This document shows positions 10,461 to 22,045 of a DNA stretch of 64,000 nt, piece after piece. Source of the stretch: Tupaia tana (taxonomy: Eukaryota > Chordata > Mammalia > Scandentia > Tupaiidae). The stretch lies in the NCBI GenBank assembly GCA_026018925.1, contig JAKSZU010000008.1:61775027-61839026 (forward strand), given 5' to 3'. The translations under genes were made by a program, and so were the position numbers. The number at the start of each line of letters is the position of its first letter. The first letter of the stretch is position 1. Below the pieces are notes generated by a model. That model searched no databases. It had not been told where the DNA came from and saw nothing but the letters and a program-made list of their open reading frames with translations.

Positions 10461-11482
10461 TTTTTAAGTACAGTTAATGTGTTGTATAGCATCATAGAAG
10501 GACTATCAGGGAGAAGTATTAATTTACTCAGCTGTGTAACGCATGACATTTCTAGATAAGTAAGTGGTCCTAAAATGGTGATGTTATTTATAGACCCAAC
10601 ATACTAGAAGTTGTTTCATAGGAATTCAACCAGCATATTGAATTATAGTAGATCTTAAATGTGCAAAAAATGCAATTCCCCAATGTTCATCACATAAATT
10701 TCCTGCCCTCCATTATTCTACCTGGCTCACTTAGCCTCATCATATCCCCATAGGCCAAAAACCAAGATTGCTTAAACAGTGTATTTCCTGGCTAATTTAT
10801 TAAGATGGTTACTTGGGTTATACAATATTCCCAACCCAAAGGCCACTCACTGGCAAGAGAAAATAATCTCCTTTTTTAATTAGCAAGGAAAAAATATATC
10901 AGATGGAAATCCAAGTTATTTGACCACTTTGACCTGGTCTTAGACCTTATTCACATTTCCACGAGCTCAGAGGTAAACTTCAAATCCCACTTTGGGTTTA
11001 AGTTTTGTTTAAAGTACTATTCATTGCAAAAAAGTCATTTTTAGCTGTCCCAACATTCCAATGTTAGTAAGGTAGTAACCAGGTACCAAGGTGAAGGGCT
11101 GCCTGCTATAATATACAGGATCCAAAATCCATTTATGCACAGAAAAGGCTGGCTCTGGGTTTCATGACAAGAATTGACATGTTGTACACTGATTCCTATG
11201 TCCTAAATGTATCTTTTCCCTTGTGGAAAACAATATTTTCACAGGAATTTTGAGCTAGGTTAACTAGTGACCTGAAATTACATTTAAGTTCTGGGTTCCT
11301 ATGTTCTTTAAGGAGGCATTTACAGCAAATCAAATAAAATACTTACATAAGCCAGGAAAATTTATAGCAACACTATGGCCATGTTAAATTATTGACATTT
11401 AAGAAATATAAAGTGTATGTGAATAGAACCAGAGAACACGCTAACCATTTAGGCTTCAGTGAACACACTCCAACTTAAATCT
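10461..11482. other. No gene or repeat recognised
   Basis: About 1 kb of AT-rich sequence with no ORF above 60 codons and no repeat recognised. Confidence 0.45.
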
Positions 11483-11705
11483 GCATGGTGGTTAAAAGCA
11501 CCTTCACTGAGAAATAGAGATCTCACTTCTAATCCTGCCTCAGTCACTCACTAGGTGACCTTGGTTATGTTATAAACGTCTCAGTTTCCACAGTGGTACC
11601 TCATAGAATTATCATGTGGCTTAAATGTGATAATGAATTTGGAAGTTCGCATTACACTGCTTGGCACCCATAAAATACTGGGTAAATACTGGCAGCTAAG
11701 TTTTA
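11483..11705 (+). mobile_element. MIR, near full length
   Basis: CATGGTGGTTAAAAGCACCT, CACTCACTAGGTGACCTTGG, AACGTCTCAGTTTCC, CCTCATAGAATTATCATGTG and GGCTTAAATGTGATAATGAA, CTGCTTGGCACCC follow the MIR consensus from the A box to the 3' part. Confidence 0.88.
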
Positions 11706-13271
11706 TTCTTCAACCAAACAATTACTGAAAGTCTACAAATATCAGGAACAAAGCTATTGGAAATAAACAAAAAGGAATGACAACAGAGTGGAAATATTTT
11801 TCTTAAGTTTTGTTGTTAAAGTTTTGTGTTTCTGGGTATTTTTCAATGGGTCTTGCCTGGAAGTTCAGCTAAAACTGATGGCCTCTGCAATTTATTTTGA
11901 ATGACTTCTAGGATACCATGATAACCTGGTGGTTGACTAATTTTTCTCTGCCACAGGCCAATTCTGAACATTTATGAGGTATATGCTCAACCCATAGCAA
12001 AGTTAAGGCTTGGTCAAACTCTTCAACACATGTGCTGTCATTATTGAGATCATATCATGGACATCTGAAGAGGATGATAGGATTAGAGGACCTTTATGAA
12101 AGCAGGGCCACTAAAAACTAACCTATCTATCCACTTAGCCCCAAAAGAGACTTAACTTTTTCAAAACTGTGACTGTCAGACTGTCATCAGAACCTTCCCT
12201 CCAGCCTACCCTCACTTGTGAACATCACCACTGTGACGCTGAACATAGGGCAAAACATCATGGATTTCTTTAAGAACTGTGGTGCACTCAAGCACATGTG
12301 CATGTTTTGAAACACTCAGAAATAGTCCACCTGCCAATGACAGAAGGGAGCCTTTAAACATTGTTGCAGAGAATTAATAAAAATACACAATATTCACTTA
12401 TACATCTACAGGAACCATTAGTGGTTTACTTTAGTGAGCTAATGATATAATCCCACTGTCCTATGAATTTAATATTTTAATATTCATTGTGTGGTTCAAC
12501 TTGCTGTTTTACCCAAATAAATACTCTAAAAAATTTATTATCTTTGACTCATTCATTTGATCCTAAAAGGATTTTGAAACACATTTTATTAAATCTTGAG
12601 TTGTGAATCAATTTTCTTTTTCAGCTTTGAATATAAAATTATCTTAATTTTAATTTTAATGCCATGGATAAGATTTGGCATTGTTTTCATGAATATGACT
12701 TTAGCTTGTTAAACTCTCAATACCTACCACATTATGACCCAAAGTGACTTAAAGATCAGATCTGTTTCAAACAAAATTTATCTTTTTTTTTTTAATTTTT
12801 TTTTAAAGCAAACAAACAAAAAATACAGGAAAGGAGAATTTTACTTTCCTGGGTTAAAGTGGTGGTTCTGGGTTGACGCTATCTACCAATGGGAATCCAA
12901 GCAAGTCAATTTCTCTGTGTTTTAGTTTTCTTATTCACAAAACAACAGGCTTACATTAAATAAGTATGCTGTCTCATCATAGTTTTTAATAACTGTGATT
13001 CTTTGCTTCAATTCATAATGTTTGTATTATCAGAGACATGCAAGACAAACCATGTTTTTACTTGACAGTTAATATAAACATATGTATAACTCAAGAAATT
13101 GAACTGTGAATGAATATTTGAGTGGAGACTTTAAACGTATCCTTACAAATATTTTTTACTGTGAGCTAAGTCCAAATAACTATTTGAGGAACTTTTTATA
13201 TTTGAGGAATTGATTGAGATAAATATGTAGAGACAGTATGACCATAAAAGTTTTAAAATCAGAAAAATCCA
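11706..13271. other. No gene or repeat recognised
   Basis: 1.5 kb with one homopolymer-rich patch (12,782-12,808) and no nameable repeat. Short ORFs only. The block near 12,150-12,350 is somewhat richer in GC than its flanks but shows no motif. Confidence 0.45.
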
Positions 13272-13524
13272 GGGCTGGCCCTTGGCCAAGTGGTTAAAGG
13301 AACTGAATCCCATATGAGCAATTGCTGTTCAAATCCCAGCACTATCTCCCTAAAGGAAACACACCAAACATGTATATACATACTCAAAATCCCAACAGGA
13401 TGGAGAAATAGGGAAGGAATTGGAGTATGACAATACCCCATGTGTGGGAGGGTACTTTCTCCCTCTCTCATTCTCTATCTCTGGTACGCACTTGTGTCTT
13501 CTAGCCAAAAATAAAACAAACCCC
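13272..13524 (+). mobile_element. Old SINE-A-type element
   Basis: GGGCTGGCCCTTGGCCAAGT, GGTTAAAGGAACTGAATCCC and CTGTTCAAATCCCAG form a diverged tRNA head. The middle keeps GGATGGAGAAATAGGGAAGG, then a TC tract and an AAAATAAAAC tail. Confidence 0.75.
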
Positions 13525-13529
13525 AGAAA

Positions 13530-13710
13530 GATCTAGATTCATATCCTGGGTTCATGGTATCATCTTGGGTAAATTATATAATCTCTTGGGCCTTACCTTC
13601 TTCACTGGTAAAGTGTGAATAATATGTATGCCCTGGGGCTGCCGTAAAGATTAAACAAGACACATATGCATACTGGTGATTAGTTCATGGTATACAAATA
13701 TTATCCACTT
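13530..13710 (+). mobile_element. MIR fragment
   Basis: GATTCATATCCTGGGTTCAT, ATCTTGGGTAAATTATATAA, TCTTGGGCCTTACCTTCTTC, AGATTAAACAAGACACATAT follow the MIR core. The old SINE upstream sits directly at its 5' side. Confidence 0.7.
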
Positions 13711-13867
13711 GGTTTTCCTCTCCAGAATTTTTTGCAGTAAGGGCAGAAAATTATGGTTTCAATATAAGTGTAAAGCCAATGGCCTGGGAATCCCATGAAT
13801 TTAGGAAGGCAATATCTATTTCACAGTAGTTATCAAATGCATGTTGTGGTCTTAAAGATTTTCAAGT

Positions 13868-14060
13868 AGGCCAAGCAGTGGCATCATGGTTAAGGGCTGG
13901 ATCCCACATGGTGAACTGCATGGTTCCAGTCTTGGATGCAGTAGCTTAAAAAACATGTTGGGCATGTGTGCATGATCAAAATCCTGAGAGAAGAATGGAG
14001 AAGAAGGGATTACTCTCCCCCAAGTGCATATATTCTATAGCAATATAAACAAACAAAAAA
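13868..14060 (+). mobile_element. Old SINE-A-type element, 3' shortened
   Basis: AGGCCAAGCAGTGGCATCAT, GGTTAAGGGCTGGATCCCAC, GGTTCCAGTCTTGG head; middle with GAGAGAAGAATGGAGAAGAA; the palindrome and TC tract are reduced to CTCTCCCCC. Ends in AAACAAACAAAAAA. Confidence 0.75.
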
Positions 14061-14074
14061 TTGGAAAGCAATTT

Positions 14075-14236
14075 GCAAGCAAATTCAAGCTCTATCAGTT
14101 ATTACATTTGGGACCATAGGCAATATATTTATACTCTCTTAGATATAATTTTTTTATCTGAAAATTGGTTGTTGTAAAATTTAGGCAAGAGAATATAGCA
14201 TAAAACCTATTGCATTATAAGAACTCAATAAATGGT
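14075..14236 (+). mobile_element. MIR 3' part
   Basis: Order of GACCATAGGCAATATATTTA, TTTTTTATCTGAAAATTGG and ATAAGAACTCAATAAATGG matches the MIR second half. Its end is the insertion target of the L1 fragment that follows. Confidence 0.6.
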
Positions 14237-14676
14237 GTAGATGGGGCAGGATAAGGGAAGAGTATAGAGAAGGATAGCAAGAGATCAAACAGAGAGGCAT
14301 GGCATTGGTGGGACACAGAAATGGTTTATTACCTTGATAAGGACATGCATAGTATTCTCAACTGGACTAGTCTGAGAAGTATTTCATGTTGGGTAAATTC
14401 TTTTTGCAAGCAAAATGATATACAGTGATTAAATGTTTAAAAAATAATGAGAATAATAATAATCTGGAAAAAAATGATGACAAGCTATTTGATGAACATG
14501 ATGTGGATAGTAATGTCTTTGTCTTGACTGATATGCATGGTATTCCTCTGGGAAAAAAAATGTAATACACTGTAAAGATATACATGATTCAATGTAATTT
14601 AAACAAGATTATGATGATATTAAATAAAATTTTAAAAATAAACTCAAGAAAGCAAAAACAAAAAAATAAAAACAAA
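14237..14676 (+). mobile_element. L1 3'UTR, 5'-truncated insertion
   Basis: Shares GTATTCTCAACTGGACT and a preceding GGGACACAGAAATGGTTTAT with the L1 3' region at 54.39-54.45 kb in the same order, so it belongs to the same or a close L1 family. It ends in an A-rich tail. Imperfect flanking repeats (AGAACTCAATAAATGGT near 14,220; AGAATTCTATAAATGGT near 14,677) suggest a target duplication. Confidence 0.7.
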
Positions 14677-14695
14677 AGAATTCTATAAATGGTTT

Positions 14696-17535
14696 ATTTT
14701 GTATTGTGCTTGGGTTCCCCAAACTAGAATAGCGACTAGAATAAAGAAGGACACCAACCAATATTTTTGAAGAAATAAATGAGCAAATGATTATTTCTCA
14801 GTTGATGAACAATAGTGAGAATCTCAATGTGTCCTCTGGGAGCAAGGCAGGTCCTGGAATCCCACCGCTTCCTATGGAAGGCATGTCATTTTCAAAGACG
14901 TCTCTCTTGACATGAAAACAATGCTGGGTAAACCACTTTTTCTTTTTATGGAACCTGCTAGGGCATCCTCATGTTTTTTGTACTCTGTTAAATAACAGTT
15001 CCACAGTACTTTCCAAGGGTGTGCTCTGATTATCTGAAGTCAAAAACTTTGGGGAAGCTGGGATGACTACAGCTAAAATCTTTGGGAAATATGAAATAAG
15101 GGTTATATCAATCTCATTGGATGTTATTGAAGTAGTTGCACAAAAAATTCTAAAAACTGTTCAGTTACATAAACATGAGGTATGAAATACTGGTACATAG
15201 AGTAAAACAGTGATGATAGCAGATTGACAGAATATTTACACTGTGCTGGGTAGTATTTACAGAATTCAAAAGTATCAAGAGTTCTAGTATCAGAAATTTT
15301 AAAATAAAATTTTATTATTATTTTTAAAACTGATACTTAAAAAATGATAATGTTTGGGCTCCCTCTACTGGATCTTCTGACTGTGAAAGCCACAAGAGTT
15401 CTAGTATTCAAGAGTCACCTCATTGATTGTTATTACGTACAGTGATGAAATACAATCAATCTCAAGTTCACTGTAAAATGGTTTGCCAAATAAAAAGGCT
15501 GAAATAAGTTGAGGTTATATATTTTTTTTGTCAGCATTATAAAGCAGAGATTTTATTTTAAGTAAGATACAGCTGATTTCTTATTTGTTTTGTTTTATGT
15601 TTTAAAAAAGAAGCACCGTCAATGGAGAGGGGTCACATGTGGTCCATGGTGCCTGTTGCCAGGGTAACCATGTCCTCTGTCTGTATATGTCAAGGTCAGT
15701 TGCTTATTTTGGTAGACAATCAGACTATCAGATGGAAGGAAACAGAGAAAATGCAAATTATGATGTTTACATTGCTTCAGAAAAACTACGATGCAATAAT
15801 CCACCAAGGCTGCTTAGAGATTTCATCTTAATAATGAATTTCTTTTAATGCTCCTAATGTTACTATCTCAGTAAAATAATTATGTTCTGGTGAGTATTTA
15901 GACACTTCACATCTTTACACTGGGCTTTCTCTATTTATTGAAGTTGGAAGATGTAAGAACAAAATGTTCTTTAACAAAATTAGAACTATTCTCTTCCTAG
16001 AATCATAAAATATTTATCCAAAAATCTACAAAAATATTTCCCCATTTAGTTTATGGAGAATTTCTGAATAATGTTCTTCTTTTCTGAATGTCCAATGATA
16101 CTGAATTTAGATGATGTGTTAAAAAAAATTGTTTGCTGAAGGAAAGCTGAAGTTAGTATAAGGCCTGCTGAGTTCCATTTTGGGAATAGCAAGGTATTGG
16201 TTGACTTTGCTTTTTTATGTGAAGACTAGAAATAGTATTTGTTGCAAAAGACTGGAATTTTTATCCATTTCTTAGTTTAGTGCAGATTTTAACTATGAAA
16301 TGTCCAAAATTAAATATATAAATGAATCCTCATCAATTCAAGAAAAAGCAGAATTTAATCCTTCAAAGTTCATGGACATTATACTCTTATTATTTAATTA
16401 TTATAATTTTTAAAAAAATACTTCATAAGTATTAATAGTGGCCCCTACATCAAATAAATAGCTAGTCACAAATACTTTGATATGTCTAAAACTAACTCCT
16501 CTTTTACAATATCTTTAGAAAGGTAACCAAAACAATTCCTTAAGTTAAAAACTCTCAGTAACTTAGTACCTTCAAAGATGATAGTTCCTTAATTTGCTTT
16601 AAATGTTAAACATAAATTTCCTTAAAATTTAAATGTTCTCCCTTATGACATGTTATATTATTAAAGAGGTCAAGAGATCTTTATTCAAAAGGAGTACATA
16701 GGTATTATTTTTTTCACAGGATTTATACAAACTTTCTAAAGAAGCTGCCCAAAGTTTCTAAAGAAGCTGAAGAAAGAAATGAAAAAAAAAAAAAAAAGAA
16801 AAGAAAAAAAAAAGAAAAAGGTGGGAAAAGATAGCAATGTACAATGAACTTGTAGATAGAGTGGTTTATAGTTAGACTGACCATAAGTTCCAGTTTCCAG
16901 GGGACAAGCTGGGTTTATGGCTATTTTCCTGGCTTAATTATTAATAGTGTCCCATTTCAATTTTGAAAACATCTGCTTTGGGTGATAAATTATATAGTCA
17001 TCCTATTTACAGTCTAAGCACTTCTGCCTGTATTACTATTTGTTTTCTAGAACATTATTTCCAAATGTGCATTTACCTGAACTGTAACCCCTCCACATAT
17101 GAGTGCGAAGGGAGTTCTATGGTTGACTAAGTCTGAGAAATGCTGTGTAGTATATGCAACAATCTTCTTGAAATCAAACACATTTGTATTCTTAAGGCTG
17201 CTTGACTTTAAAATTTTCAATTTTTTTGTACTGACCCCCAAGTATTTTTTACATAATAATACAATGCAGCAGAGAAAAAAAGACTTTTCATAGTTATATG
17301 AGCTCTCAGTTCCAATTAGCACAGGATTCCTACCCCATTCCTGTACTTATTTCATTATACGCCACCTGAGGAATTAACATTGTGGAGAGATGAATGTACC
17401 CAATAGAATGGGCAACTCCAAGAACTCTGCTAGAGAATATCAAGGAAAATCCAATTTATGAAGGGTCATTAAAAATAAGTTGTCAAATTGTTTAGTTAAA
17501 AAATAAACATAAAAAAGCCAGCACTGGGATCAGCG
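14696..17535. other. No gene or repeat recognised
   Basis: 2.8 kb of AT-rich sequence without lineage SINEs. It holds a local 22 bp imperfect duplication (TTTCTAAAGAAGCTG at 16,733 and 16,755) and an A-rich run at 16,780-16,820. Several overlapping ORFs under 100 codons (15.6 kb, 17.05-17.3 kb) show no domain. Confidence 0.45.
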
Positions 17536-17537
17536 TC

Positions 17538-17578
17538 TACTTTACATAGTAGGTGCTCAATAAAAATATATTCACTGG
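17538..17578 (+). mobile_element. L2/MIR 3'-end scrap
   Basis: CATAGTAGGTGCTCAATAAA is the classical 3' terminus shared by L2 and MIR elements; only about 40 bp are recognisable. Confidence 0.5.
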
Positions 17579-17633
17579 GAAAGAAAGGAAATTAGACCTT
17601 GTTTTCCCTTTCATTCCCATTGAATTCAGTTGT

Positions 17634-17777
17634 TCTTTTCTTTTTCTTTCTTTCTTTCTCCTTTCTCTCTTTCCTTTTCTTTCTCTTTCTCTTTCTTTCT
17701 TCTTTCCTTTTTCCATCTTTTTTCCTATCTTTTTTCTTCTTTTCTTTTCTTCCCTTCCTTCCATCTTTCATTCCTCC

Positions 17778-17825
<48 letters not shown>

Positions 17826-17897
17826 TATTTTTTCTCTCTTTCTTTCTTTCTCTTTCTTTCTTTCTTCTTTCTTTCTTTCTCTCTTTCTTTCTTTCTC

Positions 17898-17945
<48 letters not shown>

Positions 17946-18072
17946 TTTCTTCCTTCCTTCCTTCCTTCCTTCCTTCCTTCCTTCCTTTATTCTTTCTCTT
18001 TTCTTTCCATCTTTTTCTCTTTTGCTTTTCATTTTTCTTCTTTCTTCTTTCTTTTCTTTCCTTCCTTTTCTT
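17634..18072 (+). repeat. Long (TTTC)n/(TTCC)n polypyrimidine tract
   Basis: About 440 bp almost entirely of C and T on this strand, mostly TTTC units with a (TTCC)n block at 17,950-17,986. It lies exactly where the A-rich tail of the reverse-oriented SINE at 18,073 would be, so it probably grew from a GAAA-type tail. ORFs here (up to 239 codons of Ser/Phe/Leu, and Lys/Glu/Arg on the other strand) are products of the repeat. Confidence 0.95.
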
Positions 18073-18329
18073 TTGAGATTTTTGCCATACGCCACATGTG
18101 CTCACCAGAGAGAAAAAGAGAGAGTGAGAGAGAGAGGCAGAAAGTGAGAAATCACCCCACCTCAGGGGGGATGACCATGCCACAATCCCTTCTACTCCAT
18201 TCTCCTCTTGGAATTTTGGACATCCTCACACCACCTGGAATGAATTTCAAGCCTCCAGATCCGAGACTCTAACTGCAGTTGGCCACATGGGAGTTCAGTA
18301 CCTTAACTACCGCACCACCTGCTGGCCCC
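18073..18329 (-). mobile_element. SINE-A-type element with expanded tail
   Basis: Reverse orientation: GAGATTTTTGCCATACGCC, purine tract, CACCCCACCTCAGGGGGGAT, B-box complement AGACTCTAACTGCAG, and end CACCACCTGCTGGCCCC. A partial repeat CAGTTGTTCTT (17,628) / CAGTTCTTCATT (18,331) suggests the target duplication spans tract plus SINE. Confidence 0.88.
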
Positions 18330-18429
18330 CAGTTCTTCATTGAGTGCCCTTTATGTTCAAATAAATCACTATACACTATTTTAGGATGCAAAAGATAAGT
18401 TGTTATATTGAGATTCTTGATGAGTAAGA

Positions 18430-18690
18430 GACTTTCTTCCCTTCACTCCTGATCTGACTCTATTCTCTCTTCTGCTCTCTCCTCTTACAGTACTTAACAG
18501 TCTTCTATGATACTATAAAATTTACTGATTGATTATATTTACTTTTTATTTTTTTCCCAATTAAAATGAAATATATTAAGCAAACATGCTTTGTTTTGTT
18601 CAGTATTTTATCTTGAACATCTAATAAGTAGTTAGCACGTGGTATATGCTTGATCAATGTTTTAAACAAATAAATAAATGAATAAATGAG
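18430..18690 (+). mobile_element. L2 3' fragment
   Basis: A pyrimidine-rich 5' part, CTTAACAGTCTTCTATGATA, then GTTAGCACGTGGTATATGCT and an AATAAATAAATGAATAAATG end follow the L2 3' region. Confidence 0.6.
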
Positions 18691-18954
18691 CTCATTATTG
18701 GCAATTTTATCATGGTTCCCAGCTCAGAGTAGGCATGGTTATTGAAGAATGAAGAAACAAAGGCTTATATGCACGGCAGTATAGATACTGTGGCTGGAGC
18801 TCACAGCTGGACATGACTGAGAGAACATGTTGAGAATAGGTCATGGAGGATCTTGACTGTCATAATAATGGCCTACTTAGCATATATGGTGCAGTTGCAA
18901 TGAGTAATTCACTGTGTGAGAAATAATGACAACTTCCTTACAACAAATACAAAA

Positions 18955-19052
18955 GGAAGTTTTATTTATGCTCTGCTTTAGATGAAAATACAAAATCTTA
19001 AGAAAGTTAAGTAACTTTTCCCAAATTGTATGCAAGCTAGCAGGGAAGCTAT
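18955..19052 (-). mobile_element. MIR core fragment
   Basis: AAAATCTTAAGAAAGTTAAG, TAACTTTTCCCAAATTGTAT, GCAAGCTAGCAGGGAAGC is the reverse complement of the MIR core ('ctagctgtgtgaccttgggcaagttacttaacc'). It stops at the LTR that follows. Confidence 0.55.
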
Positions 19053-19436
19053 TATCTTAGTTCAAGCTACTTTCACAACACGCTGGGTGGCTTATAAACT
19101 ACTGATATTTATTCTTATAAACATTGATATTTATTTCTGAGGCCATTTATTGATATTTATTTCTGAATTATCAGGGTGCCAGCATTTCAGGTCCTAATGG
19201 GTCAGGATCCTTTTCTGAGCTGTAGACTTCTGACTTCTGATTGTATCCTTATATGGCAGAAAGATGTCAAGAGAACTCTCTGCAATCCCTTTTATTAGGG
19301 CACTAATTCCATTCATGAGGGTTCCATCTTTATGACCAGATTGCTTTCCCCAAATCCTACACCCTAATACCATCACACTGTAGGTTAGAATTCCAACCTA
19401 TAATTTTGGGATGAGGAGGGGAGATACAAATGTTAA
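19053..19436 (-). mobile_element. MaLR (MLT1/MST-type) LTR
   Basis: Reverse complement hallmarks in order: TTAGTTCAAGCTACTTTCAC, GGGTGGCTTATAAAC, TTTTATTAGGGCACTAATTC, CATTCATGAGGGTTCCATC, ACCCTAATACCATCACACTG and ATTTTGGGATGAGGAGGGGA. Internally ATTGATATTTATTTCTGA is repeated at 19,123 and 19,149 (26 bp tandem duplication). Confidence 0.88.
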
Positions 19437-19935
19437 GTAAGCTTAGATTCAAATCTAATTCTCTGTGACTTCAATTTTTATGTTCATCACATAACCTTTC
19501 TATAAACAATAGTAGAAAAATACAAATGAATGTAATCAATGGAATAAAATCCTGCCTTATATTTTTGTAGGTAACTGCATTACTATGACAGGTAGATTGT
19601 ACAAGAGGTTGAGTATGAGATGCTGGTAGATATTCAAATTTCATTTCTGAGACACAGAACAGAGGTCACAGGTATAGATTCCAGAGTGCTTTTGCCCATG
19701 GGAGTAACGGGAAGTTTATAGGACTATTGAGCACTTCAGAGGAAACTAGTCCCAATCAAGACATTTTCTAAGTATAAAGTCAGTCCTTCCTTATGGGGCT
19801 CCAATCAGCCAGTAAGCTTCCTTTTCTGTCTGCCTGCCCTGTGGCTCTAAGTCAGCATTAGACATAGAGACAGTCTTATAGGTGCTATTTAACCAGTTCC
19901 CACATTATGTAAGAAAATCCCTTGTAGTTGACGCG
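19437..19935. other. No gene or repeat recognised
   Basis: AT-rich, no ORF of note. TTATGTAAGAAAATCCCTTG before the CA repeat probably belongs to the repeat entry that follows. Confidence 0.4.
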
Positions 19936-19939
19936 CATG

Positions 19940-19981
<42 letters not shown>

Positions 19982-20060
19982 TGGCATGTATGTTTATATT
20001 ATATTATATAATGCTTACGGTTTCCACTTCTCAGGTTGAACCCTGACTGATACAAAATTA
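19936..20060 (+). repeat. (CA)n microsatellite in an old unassigned repeat
   Basis: (CA) run at 19,940-19,979, a TA-rich stretch, then CTCAGGTTGAACCCTGACTG, ATACA. The same arrangement, CA run then TTCTCTGATTAAACTTTGAC, occurs at 48.1 kb, so both are copies of one old interspersed repeat whose family I cannot name. Confidence 0.7.
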
Positions 20061-20559
20061 AAAGCCTAGGAAAGAAGAGGCAAACCCCAGAGTTTAGAAA
20101 GAAGAAATTTTGTATATTTAATTACTTATGTATTTACGATAGATGCTAAAATCTTGTATCATATAAGATATAGGTCATAACAAGACCTATATCATGAAAA
20201 CAAACATGATATAAAATTGTCTGCATGGAGTAGAAAAGCAATTCAAGGCCAGGATTGCCAATCTGCGTAGTTTGGATTTCAAAGAGATGCGAATATGATA
20301 TGGTGGTCTACTGTCTAGAAGGTGCCTTAGAGACCAAAAAAAAAATCACAAAATCTCTCTTTTAGGCCCGAAGATATTGGACAAGTGAAAGGAGAGACTA
20401 ATACTTGGAAGAGTTTTTAAAAAATAGTGTAGGTTTCTGGGCTTCCAACTATAATTCCACTTCAAATGTCACCTATTCATTACTCATTACTCCAAGTCAG
20501 CTCATTTATGAATAAGAATTTTCCAAGTTCCTAAAACACAAATCTCTGCAGCACATTTA

Positions 20560-21185
20560 AATCTTTTTCTTATTCTTCTAGCATCCAAACTGCCCTTTGC
20601 TACTGTGTCTCCATTTGGCCATCAAGTCCTGTAATTTCTACATCACAATATCTCTTAAATGATATTTCTGTGGCCAGGGCCATAAATAAGGACAGCATTG
20701 TCTCTCATATGGGCATTTCCTGAGACTTCTAATGGTTCTTTCTGCTCCTAGAATTTCTACAGCATAAATTGGATCCAATCACTCTCCTGCAGAAACATCA
20801 CCAAATTCTTTCTAGAACCATTTTAAACTCTTAACATATTACCTGTTCAGTTGAGGCTCTGACAAGATTTTCTGCACCTTGCATCACTTTCATCATCTGT
20901 CTTCATTGAAATTCTTTGATTATTCCTAAATGAGACCCTGCCTTTCAGAACTCTGTGGCTTCAGGCATGTGCTGTTCCTGGGCCCTCTACATCTTGTCAC
21001 TTGTGATAGATGTCTGCTAATTCTGAAAGACAAGTTCCAGTTCTCCTTCAGGCAGACCTTCTCCTTAGTACCTTAGAGCACTGCATGCTAATGCCCCTTT
21101 AACACAAATTCCACATCGAATGATAATTATCAGTTTATATAGTTGCCACTTATTTTAGGATTATCATCTCCTTCAGGGCTGTGAC
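20560..21185 (+). mobile_element. Old LINE-like repeat, probable L2
   Basis: CATCCAAACTGCCC, GGATCCAATCACTCTCCTGC, AACTCTTAACATATTACCTG, CTGTTCCTGGGCCCTCTACA and TAGAGCACTGCATGC, with CTCCTTCAGGGCTGTGACAG near the end, resemble an ancient L2-type 3' region. Decayed; family is uncertain. Confidence 0.4.
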
Positions 21186-21242
21186 AGCAACATATTGGTA
21201 GTGGTCTTACTGGTATAAAAATATTACTTAAGAAGTTTATTA

Positions 21243-21505
21243 GACTAGTCAGTGGCATGGTGAGTAGGGCAATTAGATCCCACTTTGCCAGATACACAGT
21301 TCAAGTCCTGGACCTGACTGCTTGAAAAACACACTGGGTACATACATGTGCATGCCTGCCCCAAATCACAAGATAACGGAGGAGAAGAGATTGTGGTGTG
21401 GCCATCCCCCCACCCTCCCCAGAGAGGTATTTTCTCACTTTTCCTCTCTCTTTCTCTCTGGCAAGTACATGTGCCCTATAGCAAATTTATATAAAACAAA
21501 AAAGT
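21243..21505 (+). mobile_element. SINE-A-type, older copy
   Basis: AGTCAGTGGCATGGTGAGTA head, CAGTTCAAGTCCTGGACC B box, CATACATGTGCATGCCTGCC middle, CCCCCCACCCTCCCCAGAGA in place of the palindrome, TC tract and GTGCCCTATAGC end. Confidence 0.85.
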
Positions 21506-21776
21506 TTTTAAAATTAATTAATTAATACATGAAGAACAATTTTCAGGTGGAGGTATACAATGTTTTGATTATTGCTTAGGCTCTCAGGAAAACATATAGA
21601 AAAATTATTTCAATCTATAATGTAGGTAAAATGCAGTAGTATAAATAAATTAGCCAGATAATCTTATTCTGCATGTTTGACTGTGAAGAGTTACTACAGC
21701 CATTTAATGAATGGGACCTATATTGCGGACTGACTCAAAAGGCCAATCAAAATTTATTTTATTAGAAGTTCTTTCA

Positions 21777-22045
21777 GGGCCATCAGGTGGTATGGTGGTT
21801 AAAACACTGAATCTCACATGATCAAGTCCATGGTTCAAGTCCTAGGTCTATGGCTTGAAAAACATGCCAGACACATGAGCATATGCATCCAAATCCTGAA
21901 ATGAGAATGGAGGACAAGTGATTGTGGCTTGGCCATCACTCCTGGGGGGGGTGATATCTCACTTTCTCTCTATATATCTGTCTCTCTCTCTGTACAATAA
22001 GCACACATGTCCTAGGGCACAAAAGTGCATAAAAATTAAAAATAA
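21777..22045 (+). mobile_element. SINE-A-type, older copy
   Basis: GGGCCATCAGGTGGTATGGT, GGTTAAAACACTGAATCTC, GGTTCAAGTCCTAGG head; CACTCCTGGGGGGGGTGATA palindrome; TC tract including TATATAT; AAGTGCATAAAAATTAAAA tail. Confidence 0.87.

Noticed and set aside
17553..18272. 239-codon ORF and overlapping ORFs of Ser/Phe/Leu or Lys/Glu/Arg
   Set aside because: They are produced by the stop-free polypyrimidine repeat in all frames, running into a SINE.
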